A stretch of DNA of 64,000 nucleotides, taken from positions 16,641,501-16,705,500 of the forward strand of contig CM076144.1 of assembly GCA_038025085.1 (NCBI GenBank), given 5' to 3'. Each line of letters opens with the position of its first letter. The stretch's first letter is position 1. The notes beneath the pieces were generated by a model. It did not search any database and was not told where the DNA came from. It was given only the letters and a program-made list of their open reading frames with translations. Below, piece after piece: positions 47,771 through 58,967 of the stretch. Both the position numbers and the translations under genes were made by a program. This DNA is from Tetragonia tetragonoides. Taxonomy: Eukaryota > Streptophyta > Magnoliopsida > Caryophyllales > Aizoaceae.

Positions 47771-47782
47771 TTGGTATCAGAG
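47771..47782 (+). other. Primer-binding site (tRNA-iMet type)
   Basis: TTGGTATCAGAG, two bases inside the 5' LTR. The family usually has C next; here it is G. Confidence 0.85.
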
Positions 47783-47980
47783 GGTATGTTATTGTCCCTA
47801 ATGTACGTTTTGAATTGTAAAGTATGTCACTAAGACATATTCTTAGGTTGAAAACTTAAATAGACTTAAGTTATGTGAATAAAAGATTTGTAAGCCGAAA
47901 TGAGTTGATTTGCTTCTTTTACTTGTTTTGGTATTTTAAGTACTCGAGTGAAGTACTAACGTGTTGTTTCCCGTTTGCAG

Positions 47981-48532
47981 ATGAGTCGTTCACCCAGAGA
48001 TCCGCAAACTCTGCATTGGAAGGGGGACAAGAGTCAGCACGACTTCGAGAGCGAGGCGCGTGCGACCTTCAAAGAGTACAATGACTACCATGGAGATAAG
48101 TCTACTTTGTGGTCACATCACATGAAGGCGTATGTTATGTACAAAGCTTTTGGACATAACCAGATTTGGGAGGCTTTCAGAGACAAGCTTCATGACGAGT
48201 GGGAGCAATCCTACGACGCGGGAAAGCCGTTCAAGGAGAGCTTCGACTCTCTCTTTAGACGCGCGATGCGCTGGCCGCAGGAGTATTTCACGAAACACCC
48301 GGGAATCATCGGCAAGATTAACGAGATGAGGGAACTTGCGTTAGTTGAAATACAGCGTAAGTTTCGATTTCCGCCATATCTTGCGAAGGAGGACAAGGAG
48401 GACGTGGTCGATGAGGCCAAGGAGCTGGAAAAGGAGTTGTTCAATGAGCTTGATCAGGGTCTCGAGGAAATTTACCAAGAGACGCTCCAAGCGAAGCGCA
48501 CAAAGAAGCGCAAGATCGCGAAGAAAGCGTAA
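47981..48532 (+). CDS. Extra ORF upstream of gag in the gypsy element, 183 aa, function unknown
   Basis: An uninterrupted frame lies between the primer-binding site and gag, starting MSRSPRDPQTLHWKGDKS and ending KKRKIAKKA. It is not gag: the gag start is at 49041. The N-half contains FESEARATFKEYNDYHGDKS and several aromatic residues (WSHHMKAYVMYKAF). The C-half is rich in Glu/Lys (EDKEDVVDEAKELEKELFNE), probably helical, and ends in a basic, nuclear-signal-like tail. TTGTTTCCCGTTTGCAG directly before the ATG looks like a splice acceptor. gag-pol in this copy has at least six stops while this ORF has none. I do not recognise the family. Confidence 0.7.
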   Translation: MSRSPRDPQTLHWKGDKSQHDFESEARATFKEYNDYHGDKSTLWSHHMKAYVMYKAFGHNQIWEAFRDKLHDEWEQSYDAGKPFKESFDSLFRRAMRWPQEYFTKHPGIIGKINEMRELALVEIQRKFRFPPYLAKEDKEDVVDEAKELEKELFNELDQGLEEIYQETLQAKRTKKRKIAKKA

Positions 48533-49040
48533 TCCTTAGTTTTATGTAGTTTTATTTGGAGTAAACTATTTGAGACTTTATTTGGGCCTGCGAGCCATTT
48601 GTTTTTGACATTTTGATTAGAATGTTATTATTTTGCTTTAATTCATGCTATTGTGGCTTGGTTTGGCAATCGCTCATTTTTGAACAAATACTTGATTACT
48701 TGATTTATGAGATGAAATTTTTGCAAGAAATTGTGTTATTTACTTGATATTTGGAGCATGAGTATTGTGAAAGCACCTATATGAAAAAGGCATGGATGTT
48801 TCATTGTGATTGTGATTTGTTTATTTTGAGAAAGAACAAAGTCAATTGAAACTTGAACTTGCTTGTACGCAAGAGTGTGATAAGGCCATGCTTGAATGCA
48901 ATAAGAGCCTAGAGCCCTAGTTGGATATTGAACATATGTATGAGTCAAGTGTATATGTTAGTTGTGATTATCGCACATGAGTGTGATATGGGTAGCTAAT
49001 ACCCTTTTCTTTTGCTTTTGTTGATCCTTTAGGTTGCTAG

Positions 49041-49790
49041 ATGCCACCTAGAAAAAAGAGACAAAGAGTCGAGGAGTCTAATAGCTCGATGGGAGATAAC
49101 GACAATAACGTTGGGAATGGGGAAGAAATGGCGCAGACCTTGTTAGCGCAACTTGCTCAGTCGCAGCAAGCCTTAGCGCAGTCTAATGCATTTGTCGCGC
49201 AGATGATGCAGAGGGAAGATACTAGGGTGACTGGAGGTGATGACATCGCCGCAGTCTCTAAGAAGATTAAGGGGCACAATCCGCCTGTGTTCGAGGGGCG
49301 CGAGGATCCCGTACTTCTCGACGATTGGACGCGAGATTTGGAGAAAATCTTCGCGATAATTGGGTGTCCGGAGGCACTTAAGGTAGACAGTGTTGTCTAT
49401 CTGTTCTGGAAGAAGGCAGATCGTTGGTGGACAACCAATGGCACATCAATTAGAGCTCGACCGGGTTTTAATTGGGAAATGTTCAAAACAGTTCTTAGAG
49501 AGGAGTTCTACCCAGAGTATCTCCAGGACTAGAAATATAACGAGTTCTTGAACCTTATCCAAGGGAGGATGACTGTTCAGGAATATGCTGAGAAGTTTGA
49601 CGACCTAGCTCGTTTCGCGGGAGGATTAGTCCCTACGGAATAGCATAGGGCTCGTAGATTCCAGAATGGGTTGTACTGGACCATTCGTGAGTCTTTTGGG
49701 GGTTATAAGTGTCAGACCATGCAAGAGGTCTACAATCGTGCTGCGAATCAGGCTGCGATTTTTAAGCACCGATAGGAGGTGACTGGGAAA
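49041..49790 (+). pseudogene. gag of the gypsy element
   Basis: MPPRKKRQRVEESNSSMGDN opens the reading frame. The retrotransposon gag core follows: FEGREDPVLLDDWTRDLEKI, FWKKADRWWTT, FKTVLREEFYPEYLQD, NLIQGRMTVQEYAEKFDDLA and RFQNGLYWTIR. TAG stops at 49530, 49641 and 49773 interrupt it, and a frameshift near 49780 moves it to the frame of the protease. CTTTAGGTTGCTAG just upstream of the ATG includes a splice-acceptor-like AG. Confidence 0.9.
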
Positions 49791-49867
49791 AAGAGAAAGT
49801 TGATGACCATCAGGGTAGTGGTGGTGAGAAGAAGGAGAAGTTCCGGGGAGGGAACAACCAGAATGGC

Positions 49868-49947
<80 letters not shown>

Positions 49948-49948
49948 C
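49868..49948 (+). repeat. (AAC)27 tract encoding poly-Asn where the gag zinc knuckle is expected
   Basis: 81 bp of pure AAC. In the frame of the protease the protein reads KFRGGNNQNG, about 27 Asn, then NGNQNRNGVRLFVMNQ. The family's CX2CX4HX4C knuckle belongs about here and is absent. Confidence 0.9.
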
Positions 49949-49975
49949 GGCAACCAGAATAGAAATGGAGTTCGT

Positions 49976-50605
49976 TTGTTTGTGATGAATCAAGTACAGG
50001 CTGATGCGGCAAACAATATGTTGACTGGTACGTTTCTTGTAAATTCTTTGTCTGCCTATGTATTATTTGATTCTGGAGCATCACATTCATTCATATCTGA
50101 AAACTTTGTAAAGAAACATGGGATGGGAGTAGTTGAGTCTTTGGAGACTAGTATTGTCACTCCTACTGGAGAGGTGGTATTGTGTAAAGTAGTGCATCCC
50201 AATGTTCGTGTAAACATTGCAGGGTCTGAATTGCCTGCAGACCTTATTGAGTTTCAATTGGGAGATTTTGATGTTATTTTGGGTATGAATTGGCTTAACA
50301 AGTATAAAGCGAGAATCGATTGTAGTGAACAAAAGATATCGCTGAAAGGGCCTAGAGGTAATAAAATCTCTTATAAGAGAATTGTCACTAAGGGAGGAAT
50401 TGAGATTATTTCAATGTTAGTGGCGAAAAAGCACCTAGAGAAGGGATGTGAGGGATTTTTATGTCACATTCAGAATGTAGAGGGAGTAGACGAGGAAATC
50501 TCAAAGATTGACGTGGTCAATGAATTTCCGGATGCGTTTTCTAAGGAGATTCCTAGTATGCCACCAGTGAGGGATACTGTGTTTCAGATTGACCTAGTTC
50601 CTTGA
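49976..50605 (+). pseudogene. Retrotransposon aspartic protease region of pol
   Basis: NMLTGTFLVNSLSAYVLFDS, then GASHSFISENFV, gives the DSGAS protease motif, followed by LPADLIEFQLGDFDVILGMN. The frame closes at TGA 50603-50605, in place of the Gly of VPGTGPISRAPY. Downstream sequence still encodes [18 protein letters not shown] until a one-base insertion near 50695. Confidence 0.88.
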
Positions 50606-50695
50606 ACAGGTCCGATTTCGAGGGCACCGTATATAATGGCACCTTTAGAGATGAAAGAGCTAAAGGATCAATTAGAAGAGTTGTTAGAGAAAAGG

Positions 50696-51299
50696 GTACA
50701 TTAGACCTAGTGTGTCACCGTGGGGCGCACCAGTCTTATTTGTGCGTAAGAAGGATGGTAGTCTGCGTCTTTGCATTGACTATCGTGAGTTGAACAAGGT
50801 CACTGTCAAGAATAGGTATCCTTTACCTAGAATTGAAGACCTGTTCGATCAACTCCAAGGGGCTGGAGTGTTTTCGAAGGTAGATTTGCGATCTGGTTAT
50901 CATCAGCTGAGGATTGATGAGGTCGACATTGCAAAAACTGCCTTTAGGACAAGGTATGGGCATTATGAGTTTACTGTTATGCCATCTGGGTTGACTAATG
51001 CACCTGCCAAGTTTATGGAGATGATGAATAACACCTTTAGACCATATCTGGATAGTTTTGTGGTCGTGTTTGTCGATGACATTTTGGTGTGCTCAAAAGA
51101 CAAGGAGGAACACGCAGGACACTTGAGGACTGTCTTGGACGTGTTACGAAATGAGAAGTTGTACGCTAAACTCTCAAAGTGTGAGTTTTGGCTAGAGAGT
51201 GTTGCTTTTCTTAGGCACATTATCTCTAAAGAAGGAGTCTCTGTTGATCCTTTAAGTTTCGGTCTGTCATGGATTGCCTGCTCCGAAAAGTGTGACTGA
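50696..51299 (+). pseudogene. Reverse transcriptase of the gypsy element
   Basis: [53 protein letters not shown] and the catalytic [11 protein letters not shown] (usually YVDD) are present. A deletion near 51255-51265 breaks the frame just before [18 protein letters not shown]. Confidence 0.92.
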
Positions 51300-53447
51300 G
51301 GTAAGAAGTTTCCTCGGATTGGCTGGCTATTATAGGAGATTTGTGAAAGACTTCTCCAAGATAGCTAGACCTATCACAATTTTGATGAAAAAGGAGATGA
51401 AATACAAGTGGACGGAACAATGTGAAGAAGCTTTCCAAGAGCTTAAGAGGAGGTTGACAAAGGCACCAGTTTTGACTTTACCGTCTGGTACGGAAGGGTT
51501 CGAGGTGTACAGTGATGCATCTAAAAATGGGTTGGGGTGTGTGCTTATGCAAAATGGCAAGGTGGTTGCTTATTCCTCTCGCCAGTTGAAAGTGCATGAG
51601 AAGAACTACCCTACTCATGACATGGAGTTAGCCACTGTGATTTTTGCCTTGAAAACCTGGAGGCATAACTTGTATGGAGCTCGTTGCAAGATCTTTATAG
51701 ATCACAAGAGTTTGAAGTATATCTTCAATCAAAAGGAGTTGAATATGAGGCAACGGAGATGGCTCGAGTTGATATCTGAGTACGATCTGGATATTCAGTA
51801 TTACGAGGGAAAGGCCAATGTAGTGGCTGGGGATGGGTTGAGTAGGAAGACTTCACACACTTTGAATAACATGATGGTGCTACCGTATGACTTGTGTGAG
51901 GAATTCAGGAAGTTGGACTTAGAAGTTGTTCAACAAGGTGAGACTGCAGTGTTGTTGAATGCACTTGTAGTGCGACCGTCGATCTATGATGAGATCCGAC
52001 AGTTGCAAGTTCATGACCCGTTTCTAGAGGAGTTACGTGTCAATATCAAGGATGGGAAGCATCCTGATTATGAGATCCTTGACGATGGTACGATCAAGAT
52101 GAAGGGGCGTTGGTGTGTACCAAACAACGTCGAGCTGAAGAGAACAATTCTAGATGAGGCGCATGGAACTGCGTATTCTGTTCACCCAGGTGGTGATAAG
52201 CTGTACAAAGAGTTGAAACTTCAGTTTTGGTGGACAAACATGAAGCGAGAGTGTGCTGAGTATGTGGCAAGGTGTCTTACTTGTCAAAAGGTGAAGATCG
52301 AACATGGGAGGCCTGGAGGTCTTGTTCAATCGTTGGAAATTCCTGGATGGAAATGGGATTCAATCTCGATGGATTTCGTGACTGGATTACCAAAGGCGAG
52401 GTCTGGCAAGGACACTATTTGGGTTATTGTCGACCGACTAACGAAAACGGCGAGATTCATTACAATGAAGAAGACTTGGTCGATGGACCAACTCGCTGAG
52501 GCTTATGTAAAAGAAGTCTTAAGGTTACATGGAGTGCCTAAAGACATTGTGTCAGACAGGGATACGAGATTCTTGTCCAACTTTTGGGCCAAATTGCAAG
52601 ATGCTTTTGGTACAAAGTTGAAATTTAGTACGGCATTTCATCCTGCGATAGATGGTCAAACAGAGCGTATTATTCAGACATTGGAGGACATGTTGCGAGC
52701 TTGTGCTCTAGAGATGAAGGACTCTTGAGAGAAGAGCTTACCTTTGATTGAGTTCTCCTACAACAATAGCTACCATGCGAGCATTGGTAGAGCACCTTAC
52801 GAGGCGTTGTATGGGAGGAAGTGTCGATCTCCTACGTGTTGGAACGACATAAGTGAGACCTTTGTTTTGGGTCCGGATTTTATCCAAGAAACTGTGGATC
52901 AAGTGAAACTTGTCCAGGAGAAGATGAAAGCTACACAAGATAGATAGAAAGCCTATGCAGATCAACATCGACGAATGGAAGAATTCCAAGTTGGTGAGAA
53001 GGTACTTCTCAAAGTATCACCTACTCGTGGAGTGATGAGATTTGGGCGCAAAGGAAAGCTTAGCCCAAAGTATATTGGCCCCTACGAGATTCTTGAAAGA
53101 ATTGGAGAGGTCGCTTATAGGCTTGCTATGCCTATGGATCTGGAGCAAGTGCACGATGTGTTTCACGTGTCGCAACTAAAGAGTATCACCATGATCCAAG
53201 TCAGGTGCTGGATCCAGAAAAGGTAGTGTTAGATGACACACTCACCTATGAAGAGCAACCAGTTTAAGTCCTTGAGGAACGAACTAAACCTGTGAGAATC
53301 CTAGACGAGAAAACGAAGAAAACTCGTGCGTCTACGATCAAACTTGTGAAAGTGTTGTGGGCTAACCACAAAGTCGAAGAGGCGACTTGGGAGACTGAGG
53401 CTGATATGCGCAAGCATTATCCTCAACTGTTCGAACAAGGTACTTAA
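51274..53447 (+). pseudogene. RT end, RNase H, integrase and chromodomain of the gypsy element
   Basis: The frame from 51274 gives FLGLAGYYRRFVKDFSKIA, the RNase H with EVYSDASKNGLGCVL and MELATVIFALKTWRH, then the integrase zinc finger (CLTCQKVKIEHGRPGGL) and core (DSISMDFVTGLPKARSGKDT, VSDRDTRF, FHPAIDGQTERIIQTLED). TGA at 52726 and TAG at 52945 interrupt it. After a frameshift near 53190 a chromodomain follows (KVLWANHKVEEATWETEADM), with TAA at 53265, ending at 53447. Chromodomains guide integration to chromatin in this lineage. Confidence 0.92.
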
Positions 53448-53719
53448 CCTTAGTTTCGAGGTCGAAACCTTTTTAAGGGGGGAAGGGTGTAACAATCCAC
53501 AAAAGAAAAAAAAACAAAGACTGGAAAACTCATTGCATTGCATTGCATCATGCTCACTTTTGTTATTTTGAAAAGTTGTGAAAACCTTTAAACTTTCGAG
53601 TTACATTTTTGTGTATTGAACTTTGAAAGTGTGGTGAAAAACTTCGCCTTATGGAACTAGCTTCACTTTGGTGGTGATCCTAAGTTTCGAAGACGAAACT
53701 TCTTTTAAGGGGGTACGGA
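53448..53719 (+). other. 3' internal region with two polypurine tracts
   Basis: AAGGGGGGAAGGG (53475-53487) is followed directly by TGTAACAATCC, which looks like an LTR start. AAGGGGGTACGGA (53707-53719) precedes the real 3' LTR. Confidence 0.75.
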
Positions 53720-56561
53720 TGTGAACCCCGTATTATTATTCATTTTAGAATAATAATTACTTAAAAGAAAATGCAATTTCGGATTTAAATAATTAATTGG
53801 GCTCATAAATGTTTAAAGTGCCTAATTAATATTGGGTTTTGGTTTTGGACTTAATTAAAATGTAATTGGGCCAAAACAAATAAAAGTAATTGGGCTCTAT
53901 AATTTTCGGCCACTTTCGAAAATTATAAGGCTTTGTAGGGCCTTATTTTCGGCCACCCTAGCCGAAAATTGGGTGAAGAAAATTCTGAATTTTTGTTTTA
54001 AAATTTGTTTCCTAAATTATGGGCTAGTGGAGTGATTCTAGGAGAGGTTTTAGGAAAGGAGAGGTTGAGATAAGGAAGGAGTGTATTTAGTTCAGCTTCC
54101 AAATTCAACTGGCTCTTTACCAAATCAAAAAAAAGAAAAAACAACGCTTCTCTCTCCCTCTCTCTCATGCACGCCGACCAATGAGAAAAGAAAGAGAAAA
54201 TTCAACACTCTTTCACAATTCATCCTATTGCTCAATTTTAATCCTTTTGATTTCCAAGTAAGTGTTCTAAACTTGTTTTTGATTCTTAAAAGCTTTAAAT
54301 TTGATTCAAGTATCAGTTTGAATGAACCCTAGTTTTGTATGAGTAAACCCTAATTTATGTTTTGGCTAGGGTTTGTTAGATTCTATTGTTTTTGCATGAT
54401 AGGATCATGATTAGGGTTGAGTTTGTTGTTTTATTGAATTGAATCAAAGTTTGAGTTCAAAAGATTGGATCTTGTATTTAATTAAATCTGAAAATTTATT
54501 AATTATTTGGATTTAATTAGCTTTAGATTTGTTAAGTTGGATTAACAAAAAAACAATAATAATAAAATTTGAAGCGTCACACGGTCGAACCTGCGCGGCG
54601 CTGGAGCGCCGTCGCTGGCGGTCGTACGCTGCCAAGCGCCAGCCAGCGGGCCACCATCGAGTCTGCTGGTGGTGGGGCCCACTGGTTGTGGTGTTTTGGT
54701 AATTTACTTGTTTTGAGTTGTTGACTTGTTTTTAGGGTTTTTGGAAAGTTTCCTAATTTAGTTTATGCAAATTGTTTTTGGAAACTTTGAGCATGCATGA
54801 GTAACTGAAAATTCCAGCAACTTAATTAATTTAATTAAGGGCACAAAATCATCTTTAAAGTTTAATAAAGTGGTTTAGAAGTCAAGGTATTGACTATTGG
54901 GTATTGTGGATTTGTTAGGACCCGTTGACCGCGCATGAACGTAAGGAGCTTACGTTAATTGTCGTGATTTGCCTTATTTGCTAAAGGTAATTCATCGTTT
55001 AGTATTGGTTGGTGAATTATATAATTCATTGTCGTAATTCATGTCTAGATGAATTATGAATGTTCATTGTCTAAGTATCGATTTGCAATGTTTATTCGTG
55101 CTTGGTTTGTAGAAGGGATAATTGTTATTTATTTCCTTATGATAATTCGTATAGAATTATATGTTAGTGAATGCATGTATTATGTTGGAAATTCACTTTG
55201 TGTAGCAATTTCTACTTGTTAATATTCATGTGAGGAGATGCATGATTTATTATGGTTGTTGAATGGAAATTATGTTAATAATTGTTCAATTGGAATATAG
55301 CTTGTATTGCTATTCTTTGTATCATGTTGGTAAGCATGTGGATTCATGTTAGTAAGCATGTTACTTCAATAAGTTGAAATAAACTTTGACTATTGGAACC
55401 TACTTAAAGGTATTGAACTAGGTGGTTTTGAATTGAGGCCTAGATGCCATTCATGTAAAATTTGCCATCGGAAATTTGTAACCATATTGTGTTACTTGAG
55501 TGCTAGGATTATGTGCATTACTTGTTATGTGATCACCATATTGAAATAAATTGAGTGTTAAGATTTCATTGGTAATGGATCCACCTAAGGGAGCGAATGG
55601 GAATGTCAATTGGTACGTTGAGTGGGTTTCATTGGTTATGGCCCCAACGTATTTGGTTAAAGCTTGTATCCATACAAAGAGCAATTGGGCAAGTGAAGTT
55701 TTAATTGTGAAACTGTTCTTCTTGTAAACCTAAGGGTTGAGGGAGGGTATGCATATTTTGGAACATCTAGAAGTACTTCGGGAGTCATCTATACTACGGG
55801 ACGGTTGATCCCTCTTTGCTATTATGCACAGGACTTTTGATCCTATTGAGCCTTCTGCGGTTGGTTCTGACATTCATGCGATTCTCTTCTCTCTAATGAA
55901 CTTTGGCTAATGGATACTAATAAATATTGGATTTATTATTTTCATTTGTTTGGTTGTTTAAATTAAAGCATGTCGTCTTTTATTTATTCAAGCATGTTTA
56001 TTAAACATGATGGCTTAAGTGGAGATTTAAAAATGGTTTGTGTGGTTATGAATTACTAAGCGTAGCTGATTGGTTGTTTTTCTTTTTACTTGTGTTTGTT
56101 GTCCATTTCTCTTCAGTGGTGGACCTATGATGAACCTATATGGAATTCGTCTATATGGGGGAGTAGACTGACAGGATTTGTAGCTCGAGGTGTGAGTTAG
56201 GAGAGGCGACAAAAGAAGATTGTATATCTTCTAAAAACAATTTACTTTTATTGTTTAGTTTGGAACTTCTTTATTATTAGGATTTTTATTATTGTAATGA
56301 GATTAATTCTCTTGCATGAGAATTAATAGTTTATTATTTTTATTTAATTTGGATTAATTGTTTTTAGTCTAGTTCGAAAATATAGTTATTATTTAATTAT
56401 CTATTACGTACGTTTGGGATATAAACATTTTGGTTTCTTTCTAGCCTTGTATTTAATTTGAACATTAAATACGGCGGTAGCGCTTCGAATTTCCAGGGTT
56501 TTTCCGCTGCAACTCGTGATTTTAAATGGTTTTAAATTAGACGAAAATTCGGGTTGTTACA
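53720..56561 (+). repeat. 3' LTR, 2842 bp
   Basis: Starts TGTGAACCCCGTATTATT, lacking bases of the 5' copy's TGTAATACCCCG, and ends GGGTTGTTACA. Scattered substitutions and small indels separate it from the 5' LTR, so the insertion is not very recent. Confidence 0.92.
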
Positions 56562-56566
56562 AGTTC

Positions 56567-57413
56567 GAAGTCACCACCTTGTTATAACCCTAACAAGGAC
56601 GGGTTTTTAACAAAAAAGAAAGAGTTGCCACCTTGTTATGACCCAAACAAGGACGGATTTTTACAAAAGGAAGGGTTTTATAAAAGATTTTAAAGAAAAC
56701 CAATTAAGAAACCCAAAAGTTGACTCCATCGCGATAAGGCACGCAAGTTCTTTGACTGGTCTGCGAATACAAAGATTTTGGTTCGATGTCTAGGTTAGAA
56801 GGTACGGACGTCCTCGAACCATCTCCTTTCCGTACTGAGTACGGGCTCTTTACTAAACGTTGTATCCCGACCCATATGAAAGCTTTGAATTGTATTACGT
56901 AATGCCTTGAATGATAAAAGAAAAGACACATTTATTTACACATTGTCACACAGCACACTTGCATGTAAAAAGCGGTTTTGAACCGGTATATTCGTTTATG
57001 TACGGAAAACTTGGGTACGCATGTACTGCACTACATACAAATCATTGTAGGACTTGAATCTACTCTTGGATCAAAGCCCTTACGTAGTTCTGACCGGGGG
57101 ATCCGGTCAGTAAGACTCATTGGATGCCACTAAGGCGGGTATGTTTGTTCTTTCCCGTAAAGAGGGATATGATTGAGAAACTTATAGGATAACTCGCAAC
57201 TTAGAGTCGAATTGATCCAAGAAGCCCCCTACTCTCCTTGAAGAAGTAGGAATAGGCTCGAATGGGATGATTTGCCTGTTCATTAGAGGCGTTCAACCCA
57301 ACAACATTAGGTAATATACGGGGATCAACCCAATTCTTAGCTTTGAGTATAAGAGTTAGACTTCTCAACTATATCCGTTCTTCATTGGGGAATAACATTC
57401 ATTGGGCACTACA
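56567..57413. other. Unassigned sequence with a 55-bp tandem duplication
   Basis: CACCTTGTTAT(A/G)ACCC(T/A)AACAAGGACGG-like units occur twice near 56572-56680. The rest resembles LTR-retrotransposon non-coding DNA, but no domain is recognisable. It is separated from 63622-64000 by the CACTA element. Confidence 0.4.
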
Positions 57414-58967
57414 ACAAAAAGGTTCAAAAGTCATTATTGTTTTGCCTTATTGTGAGGTTTCCAAACGTCACTATAATAATTAGTGACGGCTGCATGAAGT
57501 GTCTCAATTCAGCGTGTCAGTAAAAAAGTTGTGACATTTAAACACGTCACTAGACTCTGCGGCAATTAAGGCTGTCACAAATTTTGACACACTCATAGTC
57601 GTCACTATCATGTTCCAGTTGTCACAATATGCAAGGTGCGTGAAATCGTCAATAAAAATACCACACGCGTAGGCGTAGCAAAGACCTTTTCACTACCAAT
57701 TTACTATACTTTATTTTCCAATTTTAGATGACCAGTTTTTTCTTCTTTTTTCTTGCTATTTTTTTCTCTTTATTTAATACTAGAGCTTCTTTGGCTAAAT
57801 TCATATACTATAGTATCAAATACGCATAATAAAGCGTAAATAAAATACAAGTACTTCTACTCACTTCAACAAAAAAGAAAGGTTTATATATTATTTCTCA
57901 AAAGAATACAACAATTCTGGAATAAGTTATTCCCACAAAACCATTACAAAATATCTCTATATATAATATTACAGAAAACGAGCCACTAGGCTTGAACTTT
58001 ACGATTAACTACTTGAGCGAGTGTTGAGGCTTGACTTGCTAGATTTCCTACTCATCGGAATCCCTTAATGCATAGACATGACATCCTACACAAAACACAA
58101 GTTCACAAAAGTAAACATAGTTGACAAAACTAATGTAGAAAGTAAAAGGGCTTGTCCAAAACAGATCTAAGCAAATGAATGAAACATTTAAAAAAAAAAC
58201 TGATGAACCTGTACAGATATCTGTGCCATCACTGATAGCATTGAAACAACCTATCATAATTATTAAAAAATTAAGACAAAAGATTTGATTCAACATAATA
58301 AAAAGTTACAACACGATGGATGCAAACAATATTGTGTAATGCTTACATGATGCTGCAAAAGGAAACAAAATCACTACAACAGAAGCAACCCAAAGCCTTA
58401 CACCAGCCAACCCGAAGCAAACAACACCAGCACTAGTGTAAGCCAACCTGAAGCAAACAGCACCAACATTAGTGTGCTAATCAGACCTGCAGGGACATCA
58501 GACAACCAACCTTGTTCTCTAAATAGATCAGCAGATAACATCACTCTTCAAAATTCTTGCATAATCACAAATATGAGGGCAACTACTAGTTTTAAAAAGG
58601 GAAGAGATCAACACAATTCAAGAAGACAAGGCTTCATTGTGCTCTGCAACTTGAAACTCATCAAATCAGGGTACATGTAAATTGGTTATTAATAGCACAT
58701 ACAAATAGTTCAAGTTCTCCCATCTGTTTTGCTACTGAACAACCTAATTTCCCTTAGGTACTCTTACCTTTAGAGCTAATCAAATCAAGGTCAATAGAGT
58801 GAAAACAATTCATCGCCCAGAATATGAAAAACAGATCACAAACTCCAGAGAACGATGGATCCATTGTTCAGTTGTCTGATGACGAACATGGTAATAGCAA
58901 CAGCGAGAGAAGGATTGAAAACGATGATCGAGTTGGAGTACAGAGGGAGCAAAGTTATCAAAAATAC

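Larger units (their letters stand above)
44956..56561 (+). mobile_element. Ty3/gypsy chromovirus (Tekay/Del-like), 11.6 kb
   Basis: LTRs at 44956-47768 and 53720-56561 both end in GTTACA after CGGG(G/T)TG. The outer 5-bp flanks are GGTTC and AGTTC, 4 of 5 alike. The order inside is PBS, an extra ORF, gag, protease, RT, RNase H, integrase and chromodomain. gag-pol has stops and frameshifts, so the element is not autonomous now. Integrase and RT sequence with a C-terminal chromodomain place it near Tekay. Confidence 0.93.

Noticed and set aside
49626..50090. Poly-Cys and poly-Val ORFs on the minus strand
   Set aside because: Shadow frames of the (AAC)n tract inside gag.
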